From: Roseibium album
GTDB taxonomy: Bacteria; Pseudomonadota; Alphaproteobacteria; Rhizobiales; Stappiaceae
DNA: 64,000 bases
Assembly: GCF_001404515.1 (NCBI RefSeq)
Contig: NZ_CXWE01000007.1
Span: forward strand, 124,001-188,000
Direction of reading: 5' to 3'
Of the stretch, positions 9,627 through 18,663 are shown piece after piece. Positions within the stretch are counted from its first letter, which is position 1. The number at the start of each line of letters is the position of its first letter. The position numbers and the translations under genes are program-made. The notes under the pieces were generated by a model that was given only the letters and a program-made list of their open reading frames with translations, was not told the origin of the DNA and did no database searches.

Positions 9627-12227
9627 TCAATCTGTTTCCACAGCGTTTTCTTCGAAATGCCTGTAGCCGTCGCGGCCTTCGTTCTTGACGGCATAAAGGG
9701 CAAGATCAGCCTTCTTTAGGATCGGACTCGCGACTTGTTCGCCGGAAATGGATGCAATACCAACACTTGCACTGATTTCGAGAATGTTACCGTTGATGTG
9801 GTAGGGCTTCTTCAGTTTTTCGACAACACGCTCTGCAATCCTGGAAGCCAGATCCCGGTCACCGGCAGTGTTGCGGACGATGATCGCAAATTCATCTCCG
9901 CCCAGTCGTGCGACGGTGTCCTTCGTTCGCACGCACTCATTGAGGCGCACCGCAGCCTGAAGCAGAAGATCATCGCCGACATCGTGGCCGTATGTGTCGT
10001 TCACCGGTTTGAAGTGATCAAGATCAATCATCAGAAGATCGCTTGTTTCATCGTGGTGTTCTGTCCTGGCGATTGCGTCTTCAAGCTTGAGGTTGAAAAG
10101 CGTTCGATTGGCCAGCCCCGTGAGTGTGTCGTGATGAGCGGCATATGTGATTTCCTCGGTCGCCTTTTCACGCGATGTCACGTCCTCATGCATACCCACC
10201 CAACCCCCGTCAGGAAGCGGCGTGCGCACGATACTGATAATCGTGCCGTTGGGGTGTTTGAAGTTGGTTTTGATAACCTTGCCGGCATCCAGTTTTTCTC
10301 TCAAGGCAGCGTAAAATGCATGGGGGTCGTCGTGAAATTCTCCCCGTTCCTTCTCCAGCTGAAGCATTTCGACCAGTGTCATGCCCTTTCGGATTTCGCC
10401 ATCCGGTTTTCCGAAAAGTTTCTGGAAATCGGTATTCCAGAGTGTGATGCGGCCCTCGCCATCAAAGACACTGACACCCTGCCGCATGTTGGCGATCACC
10501 GCCTCCATTTCAAAGAGGCGATTGCTGGCAAGCTGTTCTTTTTCAACGAGCTGCTCTTCCATGCGTTTGCGTCTGGTGATGTCAAGAAAACTCGATACGC
10601 TTCCGCCGCCCGGAAGCGGCGTACCGCGCACTTCGAGAACCTTGCCGTCGCTGGTTCTGCGCTCGTAGGCGTGCCGGTTGCCGGCGCCGTACCTGTCCAG
10701 CCTCTCGCCGGCAATCAGTGCCGGGTCACCTGGGCCATAGTCTCCACGGTCTGCAAGATACCTGATGACCTGTCGCAAGTTGGGCCGCTGGTCGAGAAAA
10801 TCGTGTGGCAAGTTAAGCAGACGGGCAAATTCTTCATTCCAGAAGGTGAGTTGAAGCTGCGTGTTGTAGTGAACCAGGCCGCCGGGGAAATTGTCGAAAA
10901 ACCCCTGTAGAGTGTCGGACTGCTGTTTGACCTTTGTGATGTCGGTGAGCGACACGACCACGCAATCCGGGCCGTGAACACTGTTTTCGTCGACAGGCCT
11001 GGCATTGATCCGGAGCCATCGGACCTGTCCGGATCCGGCTTCCGCAAGTTGAACTTCGAGATCCAGATCCTGTCCCGGGTCGGTCACGGCGAGAACCAGT
11101 GGGCTCATGCGATGGCTGCCTGCATCGGCTACGTCTTGAAAAGTCAGCTGAAGGTCGTGGACATTGGATCCGACCAAGGTGGTTTCCGGATAACCCAGAA
11201 GTAGCGAGGCAGCCTTGTTTGACGACTGAATCTTGCCTGAAGGGCTTACGAGAAGAATACCTTCCTGAAGTGCTTCGAGCGTTGTTCGCTGGATGACCTC
11301 GGAGGTCCGGACTTCCTCCTGCTTGCGTTTGCTGTCTGAAATGTCCTGGAGCGCGCCGATGATGCGGCGAACCGACCCTCCTTCGAATACGGGATTTCCG
11401 ACAACCCGGACCCAGATTTGCCGATTCCCGGCGGTGACAAGATTGAGCTCAAGATCCCAGCCGCAACCGGTTTCGAAGGCAGTCTCGAATGCTGCTCGTA
11501 GCGCTTTGCGGCTGTCGGATGGATAAAAGCTCAACGCGGTGTTCAAGTTCGGTTGAATATCTGGCCCGACCTCATGAATTTCCCGGGTCTTTGCTGTCCA
11601 GGTCATTGCGTCCGTTTTTGGGTCGTACTCCCAACCGCCTACGCCCGAAACAAGGGTGATTTCCTTGAGCAGGTCCTGGTTCCGGCGTGCTCTGTCCTGC
11701 TCGAGTTGCGCTTCTTGTAGCGCTTCCCGGGTTTCCAGGCCTGCCTTGTGGGCCTTGATGAGACCTTCGACGATCTTTGCCAGGTTGCGCAGCTGGGCGA
11801 TTTGCTCCTCGCTCACACTGCGGGGTTCTGTATCTATGACGCAGATCGTTCCGATACGATGTTTGTCGTCTACAATAACTGGACAACCGGCATAAAATCG
11901 GGCGCCAACGTCTCCGGTGACAAGCGGGATGTCGCAAAATCTGCTGTCTGCCTGTGCGTCCGGCACAATCAGAACATCATCTGAAAGGATGGTATGCCCG
12001 CAGAAGGAGTTTTCCCGATGCGTTTCTGTCGCATCGAGACCAAAAGCGGCCTTGAACCAGATTTCTTCGGCATCGACAATCGAAATCACGGCCATGGGAC
12101 AGTCAAACAGATATGACGCGTTCGAAACTGCGGCGTCGAACTCGTGCAGGTGCTCTGAGTGAAGGAGTGCAAGCCTGCGAAGAGCTTCCAGTCTTTCTGT
12201 CTCAATTTGAACCTGCGCAAGCGTCAT
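9627..12227 (-). CDS. GAF/PAS diguanylate cyclase (paralog 2, four PAS-like units)
   Basis: This is an 866-residue soluble paralog of the gene immediately downstream. An N-terminal GAF domain (FCGHTIL, FYAGCPV) is followed by a PAS unit with VSGVGGWEY, one copy of the two-PAS module (TTLEALQEGILLVS and LQGFFDNFPGGLV), a final PAS unit (VIANMRQGVSVFD) and a GGDEF domain. GGDEF is intact at 776-780 and the I-site RTKD lies at 767-770. It predicts an active, feedback-inhibited diguanylate cyclase. The start is uncertain: an ATG at 12227 has GGAG 12 bases upstream, and an in-frame TTG at 12239 lies right after that GGAG. The shared architecture indicates an ancestral tandem duplication; paralog 1 carries one extra two-PAS module. 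Confidence 0.92.
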   Translation of the reverse strand: MTLAQVQIETERLEALRRLALLHSEHLHEFDAAVSNASYLFDCPMAVISIVDAEEIWFKAAFGLDATETHRENSFCGHTILSDDVLIVPDAQADSRFCDIPLVTGDVGARFYAGCPVIVDDKHRIGTICVIDTEPRSVSEEQIAQLRNLAKIVEGLIKAHKAGLETREALQEAQLEQDRARRNQDLLKEITLVSGVGGWEYDPKTDAMTWTAKTREIHEVGPDIQPNLNTALSFYPSDSRKALRAAFETAFETGCGWDLELNLVTAGNRQIWVRVVGNPVFEGGSVRRIIGALQDISDSKRKQEEVRTSEVIQRTTLEALQEGILLVSPSGKIQSSNKAASLLLGYPETTLVGSNVHDLQLTFQDVADAGSHRMSPLVLAVTDPGQDLDLEVQLAEAGSGQVRWLRINARPVDENSVHGPDCVVVSLTDITKVKQQSDTLQGFFDNFPGGLVHYNTQLQLTFWNEEFARLLNLPHDFLDQRPNLRQVIRYLADRGDYGPGDPALIAGERLDRYGAGNRHAYERRTSDGKVLEVRGTPLPGGGSVSSFLDITRRKRMEEQLVEKEQLASNRLFEMEAVIANMRQGVSVFDGEGRITLWNTDFQKLFGKPDGEIRKGMTLVEMLQLEKERGEFHDDPHAFYAALREKLDAGKVIKTNFKHPNGTIISIVRTPLPDGGWVGMHEDVTSREKATEEITYAAHHDTLTGLANRTLFNLKLEDAIARTEHHDETSDLLMIDLDHFKPVNDTYGHDVGDDLLLQAAVRLNECVRTKDTVARLGGDEFAIIVRNTAGDRDLASRIAERVVEKLKKPYHINGNILEISASVGIASISGEQVASPILKKADLALYAVKNEGRDGYRHFEENAVETD

Positions 12228-12568
12228 AGGCGGCGTCAACTCCGTGATTGAAATGCAACGGATCCAAGCCAGAGACTTAGTATCGAGATTTTTTCAAAGT
12301 GTGTGCAATAAACCCAGAATTGAAATATCCAAAGGGAATAAAACCAAATAGTTGCATTGATGCAATTAATATTTTCGCATTCGAAGTTGGAAAGTACTAA
12401 GAATACTCCCTTTCCGGGCAGGTTGAATTTTATCGAGCGAATATTGATATATTTGGGGTTCGAGTTCCAAAAACACAAAGAGCAGTACAAAGCAATGAGA
12501 GACTGCCAATACTAATTGTGCTCTGCAGCCTAGAGAGAATTGCCAGTATCGCTGAACCGGACCCCAAC
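12228..12568 (-). promoter_or_regulatory. AT-rich upstream region of the GGDEF gene pair
   Basis: This stretch is markedly richer in A and T than its neighbours and has no credible gene; the short open frames lack ribosome-binding sites and recognisable sequence. A perfect dyad TTGCAT-TG-ATGCAA lies at 12352-12365, about 125 bases upstream of the GGDEF gene start, and is a candidate operator. Promoters for the cyclase genes should lie here, but I cannot fix the boxes. Confidence 0.4.
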
Positions 12569-12593
12569 AAAAAACCCGGCACGAAGCCGGGTT
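12569..12593 (-). terminator. Rho-independent terminator of the small GcrA-like gene
   Basis: AACCCGGC at 12573-12580 pairs with GCCGGGTT at 12586-12593 around a five-base loop. Read on the minus strand the stem is followed by six T residues (12574-12569). It lies 60 bases after the stop of the small minus-strand gene at 12654. Confidence 0.88.
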
Positions 12594-12653
12594 CCAGGGA
12601 ATGTGGAAAATTCCACAAATATTCTGCTTGTTCAATGCGAGCAGATTTATTGA

Positions 12654-12863
12654 TTACGCCGCGCGGCGGAAAGAAAGGCTCATGCCTCCGCCACCGGAAC
12701 GATTGCGACGACGCTCTTCCGGCGGAATATACACGATTGCGCTATGTTCAGCGCAGTAGGAGACACCCGGCTCAACGCGAGTGTTGCACGGGAATGTGTA
12801 GTTTCCAGCTTCGCCTTCTGCCCATTTGCAGCAGCCCGGACGCGGGAGAGTCATGTCAGCCAT
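12654..12863 (-). CDS. Small Cys/His protein resembling the C-terminal segment of GcrA
   Basis: The 69-residue product reads CCKWAEGEAGNYTFPC near the N-terminus, then VSYCAEHSAIVY and a basic tail ERRRNRS. This spacing of cysteines, the tryptophan and the YCAEH...Y block resembles the C-terminal end of the alphaproteobacterial cell-cycle regulator GcrA (pattern CxW...C...YCxxH). The N-terminal DNA-binding part of GcrA is absent. I chose the ATG at 12863, which has AAGGAAGAAC directly upstream; the longer open frame from 12905 has no such site. A strong terminator follows, so it is a single-gene unit. It could bind zinc (inferred from the Cys/His pattern). The function is unknown. Confidence 0.75.
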   Translation of the reverse strand: MADMTLPRPGCCKWAEGEAGNYTFPCNTRVEPGVSYCAEHSAIVYIPPEERRRNRSGGGGMSLSFRRAA

Positions 12864-13136
12864 TTGTTCTTCCTTTTCAACCAAGCAACAAAAGCGCTCG
12901 AGCATCCTCGGGAGGAGAGGATCCGAACAGCTTTCGTAAGAAATCGGATGTAATCGGCGCTCGGGACGTCATCCGTTGTCCAACCTGTAACAGGTGCCCT
13001 TCAGCAAGCGCAGGCATTACATAAGCGGCATGTCACAAAAATGCAATAGAATACCTGACATTTCCGGCCTGCACTCAGCGCATAGCAGGTTAATTTAAGA
13101 CAACGAATATTGCAGTGCGCGCAAAGATGAGTGCGT

Positions 13137-14753
13137 TCAGTTGATGTCGTCCGGGAATGAGCCACCCGCTTCGCGAAGCGCCTGAGGCGTATCGAGGTCC
13201 AGACGTGCAGCGATTCCAAGCTCCACTTCGGCGACAAAGCCCGGATTGTCCGCAATGATATGTCGCGCACCGACATCTCCTCGAAGGCCGTTGAGGGTGT
13301 CAAAAAACCGCCGGTCCCAAAGGACGGGGTTGCCGCGTTTGCCATTTGCGGTTGCCGTCACAATCAGGTTGTTGTCGCTGCCCTGATAGGTGGCAATCAG
13401 TTTCCCGATATCTTCAGTTGTAATCCCGGGCATGTCACCGAGCAGAATGAGGACGGCCTGTGTGTCAGCGGCCAGCGCCTTCATTCCGGTGCGGATGGAA
13501 CTGGCCATGCCGTCGGCAAAATCCGGATTGTGAACGATTACGATATCCAAGTCTGCGACCTGGTTGCCAACCTTGTCCGCAAGATGTCCGGTCACGAGGA
13601 TTGTCTGCGACAATCCGACGCCACAGGCAGCTTCACCCACGTGACGAACAAGAGACTTGCCATCGAGTTCTGCAAGCAACTTGTTCGGCCCACCCATGCG
13701 CGTTGATTTTCCCGCTCCGAGGATAATCGCCGCGATTTTCGCAGTTGCCGATTGTCGCTTGGTTTCGCGGGGTTGTGGACGCGTTCCGATTTCCATCAGG
13801 AGGCCTCCAACGCCCATTGCAGTGATGTCGTCCGGTTCGGTCGCCACATCGGCAAGCAATCGGTCGAGAACCCAGTCGAAACCGTTTTCCTTGGGGCTCC
13901 TGGCGCAGCCGGGAGCACCCAGAACGGGAATGCCGTCGAATTCCGCAAGCATAAGCAGATTTCCAGGATCGACCGGCATGCCAAGATGCGTCACGGACCC
14001 ACCTGCATGTTCGACGGCCGCTGGAAGAACATCGTAACGGTCGACAACCGCGGAAGCACCGAACAGGATCAGAAAATCGGCGCCCTCTTCCGCAAGCGTT
14101 TTCATGGCGGACGCAACAGGCTCCTCAGAGTGAGGAACACGTTTTTCCGCAAGAATGGAACTGCCGCTCGGTCTTAGCCTGTCTTCCAGAACCCTGCGCG
14201 TCTTGTCCATTGTCACCGGTTTCAGATGTGGCAACTCCGTTGCGACAAGACCGATCTTCCTGGGTTTGAACGCTGCAATCCCCACGGCCTCGCGAATGGC
14301 AGCTTCCGCACGGGTCAGGGACACGTTTGAAACGGCAAATGAAATGATCTTGGCGGTGGCGATCATCCGATCGCCGGAAACCTTGCTGTGGTTCGGCAGG
14401 GTTGCGAAGGTTATGGCCGGATCAATTCGATTGGCAGCGGTGACTGCCTCGCTATTGACGACAAGAATGCCGTCCGTGTCCGCATAGAGGTTCATGCGGC
14501 CGGTAAACGCTGTGTCTTCGCTGATACCGGGACCCTTCGCAGCCAGACCCAGCCGCCTTGCTGCTTCATCCTCGCCGACATCGCCGACTTCCAGCTGTGC
14601 AACAGTGAGGCTCGATTCTCCGGTTGACAACAGTTCGCGGCAATCCTGTTCGGTTAAGACATGCCCCTTTTTCAGCACCCGGCCAGGGAGTCTCGTTTTG
14701 TGAGCAAGGATGCAACCGGCTGCTTCGTTCAGCGGAACAGGGCCGAACTTCAT
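13137..14753 (-). CDS. MoeA-like molybdopterin-binding / MobA-like nucleotidyltransferase fusion
   Basis: This 538-residue fusion has two parts. Residues 1 to about 330 resemble the molybdopterin-binding (MoCF) fold of MoeA: the N-terminus MKFGPVPLNEAAGCILAH is MoeA-like and ILFGASAVVDRYDVLP lies in the binding fold. From about residue 340 a MobA/MocA-type transferase starts with IILGAGKSTRMGGPNKLL, the nucleotide-binding loop, followed by LLGDMPGI. The expected role is molybdenum insertion followed by nucleotide addition (CMP or GMP) to the cofactor for xanthine-oxidase-family enzymes. The start at 14753 overlaps the xdhC-like stop by four bases; an upstream extension of the frame only overlaps that gene. 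No molybdoenzyme subunit lies nearby. Confidence 0.88.
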   Translation of the reverse strand: MKFGPVPLNEAAGCILAHKTRLPGRVLKKGHVLTEQDCRELLSTGESSLTVAQLEVGDVGEDEAARRLGLAAKGPGISEDTAFTGRMNLYADTDGILVVNSEAVTAANRIDPAITFATLPNHSKVSGDRMIATAKIISFAVSNVSLTRAEAAIREAVGIAAFKPRKIGLVATELPHLKPVTMDKTRRVLEDRLRPSGSSILAEKRVPHSEEPVASAMKTLAEEGADFLILFGASAVVDRYDVLPAAVEHAGGSVTHLGMPVDPGNLLMLAEFDGIPVLGAPGCARSPKENGFDWVLDRLLADVATEPDDITAMGVGGLLMEIGTRPQPRETKRQSATAKIAAIILGAGKSTRMGGPNKLLAELDGKSLVRHVGEAACGVGLSQTILVTGHLADKVGNQVADLDIVIVHNPDFADGMASSIRTGMKALAADTQAVLILLGDMPGITTEDIGKLIATYQGSDNNLIVTATANGKRGNPVLWDRRFFDTLNGLRGDVGARHIIADNPGFVAEVELGIAARLDLDTPQALREAGGSFPDDIN

Positions 14754-15445
14754 AAACCTGGCTCCGGCGCCTTGCGCAGCGCGCTGATGATTGAGCCAAG
14801 AACAGCGACTGCGATTTCTTGAGGAGATGCTGCCCCGATATCCAGGCCGATCGGCGCGTCGATCCGGTCGAACAGCGCTGGATCCAGGCCTTCTGCCGTG
14901 AAACGTTCCAAGCGTTTGCCGTGAGTTTTCCGGCTGCCGAGCGCGCCGATGTAAAAACATTCGGTTTTAAGTGCCTCTATCAGCGGAAAGTCGTCGATCT
15001 TGGGATCATGTGTAACGGCAGCAACCGCTGTATATGCATCCAGAGGTGTGTGCTTCAGAACCTCTTCAGGCCAATCCGGTCTAAGGGTGCATCCGGGAAA
15101 ACGCTCTTCCGTTGCAAAGGCGGTCCGCGGATCGATGACGGTGACATCCAGACCGGCGATCTCGGCCATGGGTACCAGCGCCTGGGTAATGTGGACTGCG
15201 CCGATCACGACAAGTCTTGGAGACGGCACGGAAACGGTCAGAAATACATCGCCGGTATCTGTCGCGACGGTTCCGGACTTGCCTGACCGGAAGCGTTTTG
15301 CAAATTCGTCCTTCAAAGGATCGGCGGAGTGGTTCCCGCTTCTGCGCACCAGCCTCTGGGAGCCGTCGTCAAGCCGGGTTACGAGAATGGCTGCGCGGCG
15401 TGCGGCACGTTCCTCATTCAACTGTTGGAGCAGAGAAAGATCCAT
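14750..15445 (-). CDS. XdhC family protein, Rossmann-type C-terminal half
   Basis: This 231-residue protein belongs to the XdhC/CoxI family, which binds and protects molybdenum cofactor before insertion into xanthine dehydrogenase-type enzymes. The Rossmann part is visible as LVVIGAVHITQALVPMAE and VTVIDPRTAFAT, and the conserved block YIGALGSRKTHGKRLERF is present. The C-terminus carries IGLDIGAASPQEIAVAVLG. The N-terminal XdhC domain is supplied by a separate gene at 16093-16428. It overlaps the downstream fusion gene by four bases, and the LysE-type gene ends four bases upstream, so co-transcription is very likely. Confidence 0.9.
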   Translation of the reverse strand: MDLSLLQQLNEERAARRAAILVTRLDDGSQRLVRRSGNHSADPLKDEFAKRFRSGKSGTVATDTGDVFLTVSVPSPRLVVIGAVHITQALVPMAEIAGLDVTVIDPRTAFATEERFPGCTLRPDWPEEVLKHTPLDAYTAVAAVTHDPKIDDFPLIEALKTECFYIGALGSRKTHGKRLERFTAEGLDPALFDRIDAPIGLDIGAASPQEIAVAVLGSIISALRKAPEPGL

Positions 15446-15449
15446 GATG

Positions 15450-16079
15450 TCAGGTTCGGTCCGTTGCCAGCTTCAGACCAAGTCCGACCAGCAGCGAGCC
15501 GCCTATCCAGCGGGTCAGGTCCTGGAAACGGGACGTTCTGGCAAGCTTTTTCTTGACCTGGGATGCAAAGAGCACGGTCACGATATCTGCGGATGTAAAT
15601 GCCAGATTGACGACCATTCCCAAAACGAGAAATTGCGCCCAGATTGGAAGGCTGGCCTCGGGGCTGACAAACTGGGGAAGAAACGCAATGAAAAAGACGG
15701 CAACTTTCGGGTTGAGCACCTCGACGAGGATGCTGTCCACAAAGGCTCTTCGTGACGATTTTTGCGGCAGGGTGGGGACGGTGCCGTTCGAGACCTTTGT
15801 CCGGATCATCTGGACACCGAGAAAAACCAGATACAGGCCTCCGGCAAGTTTGAGAGCAAAGTAGAGGCTTGGAACAACCGCAAAGACCGCCGACAGGCCG
15901 AACGCTGCTGCAAGAACGTGAACGTAGCAACCCAGGTGTATCCCTGCGGCCGCCATGAAACCGGCGCGCTGGCCGCGTGAAACAGTCTGTGCGGCTGTAT
16001 AAAGTAGGGCAGGTCCGGGCATATACGCGAAAAGCGCGGTTGCTGCGAAAAAGGCGAGAAGCGTTTCAGTTGTCGGCAA
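15450..16079 (-). CDS. LysE/RhtB family amino-acid exporter
   Basis: This 209-residue integral membrane protein has about six hydrophobic helices. The N-terminal FAYMPGPALLYTAAQTVSRG matches the (P)GP signature of the LysE/RhtB/RarD family, and GLYLVFLGVQMIR is the family's third-helix block. Members export amino acids or related small molecules across the inner membrane. It sits inside a tight minus-strand operon between the two XdhC halves, with 13 bases before it and 4 after it. A link between this exporter and molybdenum cofactor handling is not established; co-transcription could be incidental. Confidence 0.9.
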   Translation of the reverse strand: MPTTETLLAFFAATALFAYMPGPALLYTAAQTVSRGQRAGFMAAAGIHLGCYVHVLAAAFGLSAVFAVVPSLYFALKLAGGLYLVFLGVQMIRTKVSNGTVPTLPQKSSRRAFVDSILVEVLNPKVAVFFIAFLPQFVSPEASLPIWAQFLVLGMVVNLAFTSADIVTVLFASQVKKKLARTSRFQDLTRWIGGSLLVGLGLKLATDRT

Positions 16080-16092
16080 GGCGAAATCTCAA

Positions 16093-16428
16093 TCAGTTGA
16101 CGGGTTCGACATAGACACGGATGCGGCCACCGCAGGAAAGACCGACGCGCCAGGCCGTTTCATCGGCGACACCGAATTCCAGCGTTGTCGGTTTTCCGGT
16201 TTCAATGACTTCGACGGCTTCTGCAACCACGGCGCCTTCGACACATCCACCCGAAACGGAACCCTCGAAATTGCCCTCGGCATCGATGACGAGATGAGAG
16301 CCGACCGGACGCGGTGCCGATCCCCACGTTTCGACAACTGTTGCAATCGCCACGTCACGGCCGGATTTGCTCCAGTCTTCCGCGGCTTTCAACACATCAG
16401 CGATTTGCCGGCTATGTGCATTCGTCAT
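16093..16428 (-). CDS. XdhC family protein, N-terminal half
   Basis: This 111-residue product corresponds only to the XdhC_CoxI N-terminal domain: IATVVETWGSAPRPVGSHLV, then GSVSGGCVEGAVVAEA and a late LSCGGRIRVYV. The SGGCVEG block with its cysteine is the hallmark of XdhC and related Moco chaperones. The ATG at 16428 follows GGGGATCAAGC. It is the first gene of the operon that continues into LysE, the Rossmann half of XdhC and the MoeA-MobA fusion. In many bacteria both halves form one protein, so here they presumably act together. Confidence 0.9.
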   Translation of the reverse strand: MTNAHSRQIADVLKAAEDWSKSGRDVAIATVVETWGSAPRPVGSHLVIDAEGNFEGSVSGGCVEGAVVAEAVEVIETGKPTTLEFGVADETAWRVGLSCGGRIRVYVEPVN

Positions 16429-16558
16429 TGCTTGATCCCCGAAGAATGTCTGCCCGACTCGAATATAGAAATTTTTGAAGCAGATGAAAGCTCTACAAAA
16501 CAGAAACGGCACCTGACGCCTCAGATGCCGATCCATTTGGTCAGTTGGTTTTTAGTCT

Positions 16559-18169
16559 TTACTCGGCGGCTGACTGAAGACAGGGAGCCGCGTTTCGAAC
16601 GGTTCCGTCCACATGGGCCTCAAATGTCTCGAAGTTGTCGACGAACATCTGGACGAGTCTGGCTGCCTGCAGATCGTAGGCCTTCCTGTCGCTCCAGGTT
16701 TCGCGCGGTGTCAGGATATTTGTCTCGACACCCGGAACAGCGACAGGGACTTCAAAGCCGAAATTCGCATCCGTGCGGAATTCTGCCTCTTTGAGGTCTC
16801 CCGAAAGGGCAGCCTGGAGCAACGTGCGGGTTGCCTTGATTGGCATGCGGTGGCCGGTACCGTGTGCTCCACCGGTCCAGCCGGTGTTGACCAGCCAGCA
16901 ATCCACATTGTGTTTTGCGATCAGCTCTTTCAGCAGATTGCCGTATTCGGACGGATGTCGCGGCAGGAACGGAGCACCGAAGCAGGTAGAGAAAGTTGCT
17001 TGCGGCTCCGTGACACCTTTTTCGGTGCCGGCTACTTTAGCCGTGTATCCGGACAGAAAGTGATACATCGCCTGTGCGGGCGTCAGCCGGGCAAGAGGAG
17101 GCATCACGCCGAACGCATCCGCAGTCAGCATGATGATCGTCTTTGGTATCGGCGCGTAACCGGTCGCACTGGCGTTCGAGATGAAATGGATCGGGTAGGC
17201 GGCACGGGTATTTTCAGTTTTTGAACCGTCGTTGAAATCCGGGATGCGATTTTCATCCAGCACCACGTTTTCCAGCACTGTGCCGAACCGCTGCGTCGTC
17301 GAGTAGATTTCGGGTTCCGCTTCGGCGGAAAGTTTGATCGTCTTGGCGTAGCAGCCACCCTCGAAATTAAAGACGCCACCTTCGCTCCAGCCATGTTCAT
17401 CGTCGCCGATCAGCGTCCGGTCAGGGTCAGCGGAGAGTGTTGTCTTGCCTGTTCCCGACAGACCGAAAAAGACGGCTGTGTCACCGGCGTCGCCGACATT
17501 TGCGGAACAATGCATCGACATGATGCCTTTCGCCGGCAGAAGGTGGTTCAGCATTGTGAACACCGACTTTTTCATCTCACCGGCGTAGGACGTTCCGCCG
17601 ATGAGGACGATCTTTCGGGTCAGGTCGCAGGCGATGACCGTTTCGCTTCGGCATCCGTGCCGCGCGGGATCGGCTTTGAAGCTCGGCAGATCTACGATCG
17701 TCATTTCCGGCGCGAAGGAAGCAAGCTCCGCAGCCTCTGGCCGCAGCAGCAAGTTGCGGATGAACAGAGAGTGCCAGGCATATTGTGTATAGACCCGCAC
17801 AGGCAGGCGGTGCTTTGGATCCGCTCCGCCATACAGGTCCTGTGCAAACAGCTCGAGACCTTCCGCATGCCCCAGGAAATCGTCCAAAAGGACATCGAAT
17901 TGCGACTTTGAAATCTGGGCGTTGTTGTCCCACCAGACGGTATCTCTGGTCTCCTCGTCGAGAACCACGAATTTGTCTTTCGGAGATCTTCCGGTGTGGA
18001 TGCCGGTTTCGGCTACGAGCGCACCGCCTGCTGCAAGCCTGGCTTCACCGCGGGACAGGGAATGTTCGTAAAGGGCAGGCTCGTTCTGGTTCCAATAGAG
18101 CGCCTTCAGCCCCTTGAAGCCGAAGGATTCGCTGCCACTGGAAGGGTTCCTGACACCTGTTTCTTGCAT
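16559..18169 (-). CDS. pckA: Phosphoenolpyruvate carboxykinase (ATP)
   Basis: This 536-residue enzyme converts oxaloacetate and ATP to phosphoenolpyruvate and CO2, the entry step of gluconeogenesis. The ATP-type signature [14 protein letters not shown] is present as P-loop, with [20 protein letters not shown] just after it, as well as the substrate-site blocks [11 protein letters not shown] and [16 protein letters not shown]. The start at 18169 gives the N-terminus [12 protein letters not shown], which aligns with rhizobial PckA, and has a GAGGAC leader; the 86-residue upstream extension is noncoding. The gene is divergent from chvI. A palindrome at 18303-18316 in the shared upstream region is a candidate operator. 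Confidence 0.98.
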   Translation of the reverse strand: MQETGVRNPSSGSESFGFKGLKALYWNQNEPALYEHSLSRGEARLAAGGALVAETGIHTGRSPKDKFVVLDEETRDTVWWDNNAQISKSQFDVLLDDFLGHAEGLELFAQDLYGGADPKHRLPVRVYTQYAWHSLFIRNLLLRPEAAELASFAPEMTIVDLPSFKADPARHGCRSETVIACDLTRKIVLIGGTSYAGEMKKSVFTMLNHLLPAKGIMSMHCSANVGDAGDTAVFFGLSGTGKTTLSADPDRTLIGDDEHGWSEGGVFNFEGGCYAKTIKLSAEAEPEIYSTTQRFGTVLENVVLDENRIPDFNDGSKTENTRAAYPIHFISNASATGYAPIPKTIIMLTADAFGVMPPLARLTPAQAMYHFLSGYTAKVAGTEKGVTEPQATFSTCFGAPFLPRHPSEYGNLLKELIAKHNVDCWLVNTGWTGGAHGTGHRMPIKATRTLLQAALSGDLKEAEFRTDANFGFEVPVAVPGVETNILTPRETWSDRKAYDLQAARLVQMFVDNFETFEAHVDGTVRNAAPCLQSAAE

Positions 18170-18663
18170 GTTCCCGCAGTCCTCGTGATGGGTGCAATTC
18201 CGTCGCCGGAGACAGACCAAGAAGACTTTTCCGGCTGTGAGGGCTGCGAACCTAGTAGAATGACTGAACGGCAGCAAGACTACCAAAGGTGCTATGTCAT
18301 TGTTTAATCGATTAAAATGTCGCGCAAAGTTTTGAATGATTAATTTGGAATGCAAAGTAATAAACGAAACCTTCGAATTGTTCGACTTGAAGAGCAATGC
18401 GAAAATATTCGCACTTAAATCGCGCATCCTGTTAACGAATTTTGTGTTCGCGAGTGGTTAACGTACAAAGCGTCCAAAAGAGACCTTGTATTTCGGTGTT
18501 CAAGCCCTCATCAAGCAGATTGCGACCCGGTCTGAAGGTTTTTGGAACGCCTGAAGATAGGGTTTGCCTTAATTTATGCGCATTTAGCAGGCCAAAGGCT
18601 GTGTGATACAGTAAGTAATACCGATGCGTACTGTCGTGCGCTGCCGGAAATGGAAAATAAAGT
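18170..18663. promoter_or_regulatory. Divergent pckA / chvI regulatory region
   Basis: These 494 bases separate divergent pckA and chvI and contain no credible gene. They become AT-rich from about 18290 to 18470. Elements seen are the 14-bp palindrome at 18303-18316 on the pckA side, a GCGAA-AATA-TTCGC dyad near 18401, and two GTTAACG copies near 18431 and 18457. ChvI lacks a strong Shine-Dalgarno sequence (GGAAATGGAAAATAAAGT precedes its ATG). Both promoters should be in this region, but the exact boxes cannot be fixed by eye. Confidence 0.5.
18303..18316. promoter_or_regulatory. Perfect 14-bp palindrome upstream of pckA (candidate LacI-family operator)
   Basis: TTTAATCGATTAAA is a perfect palindrome centred on CG, about 134 bases upstream of the pckA start. 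A central CG dyad with AT-rich arms is typical of LacI/GalR-type operators. In Sinorhizobium pckA is controlled by the LacI-family regulator PckR (established knowledge), so this is a candidate site for such a protein. I cannot confirm the consensus match, and no LacI gene lies in the window. Confidence 0.5.
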
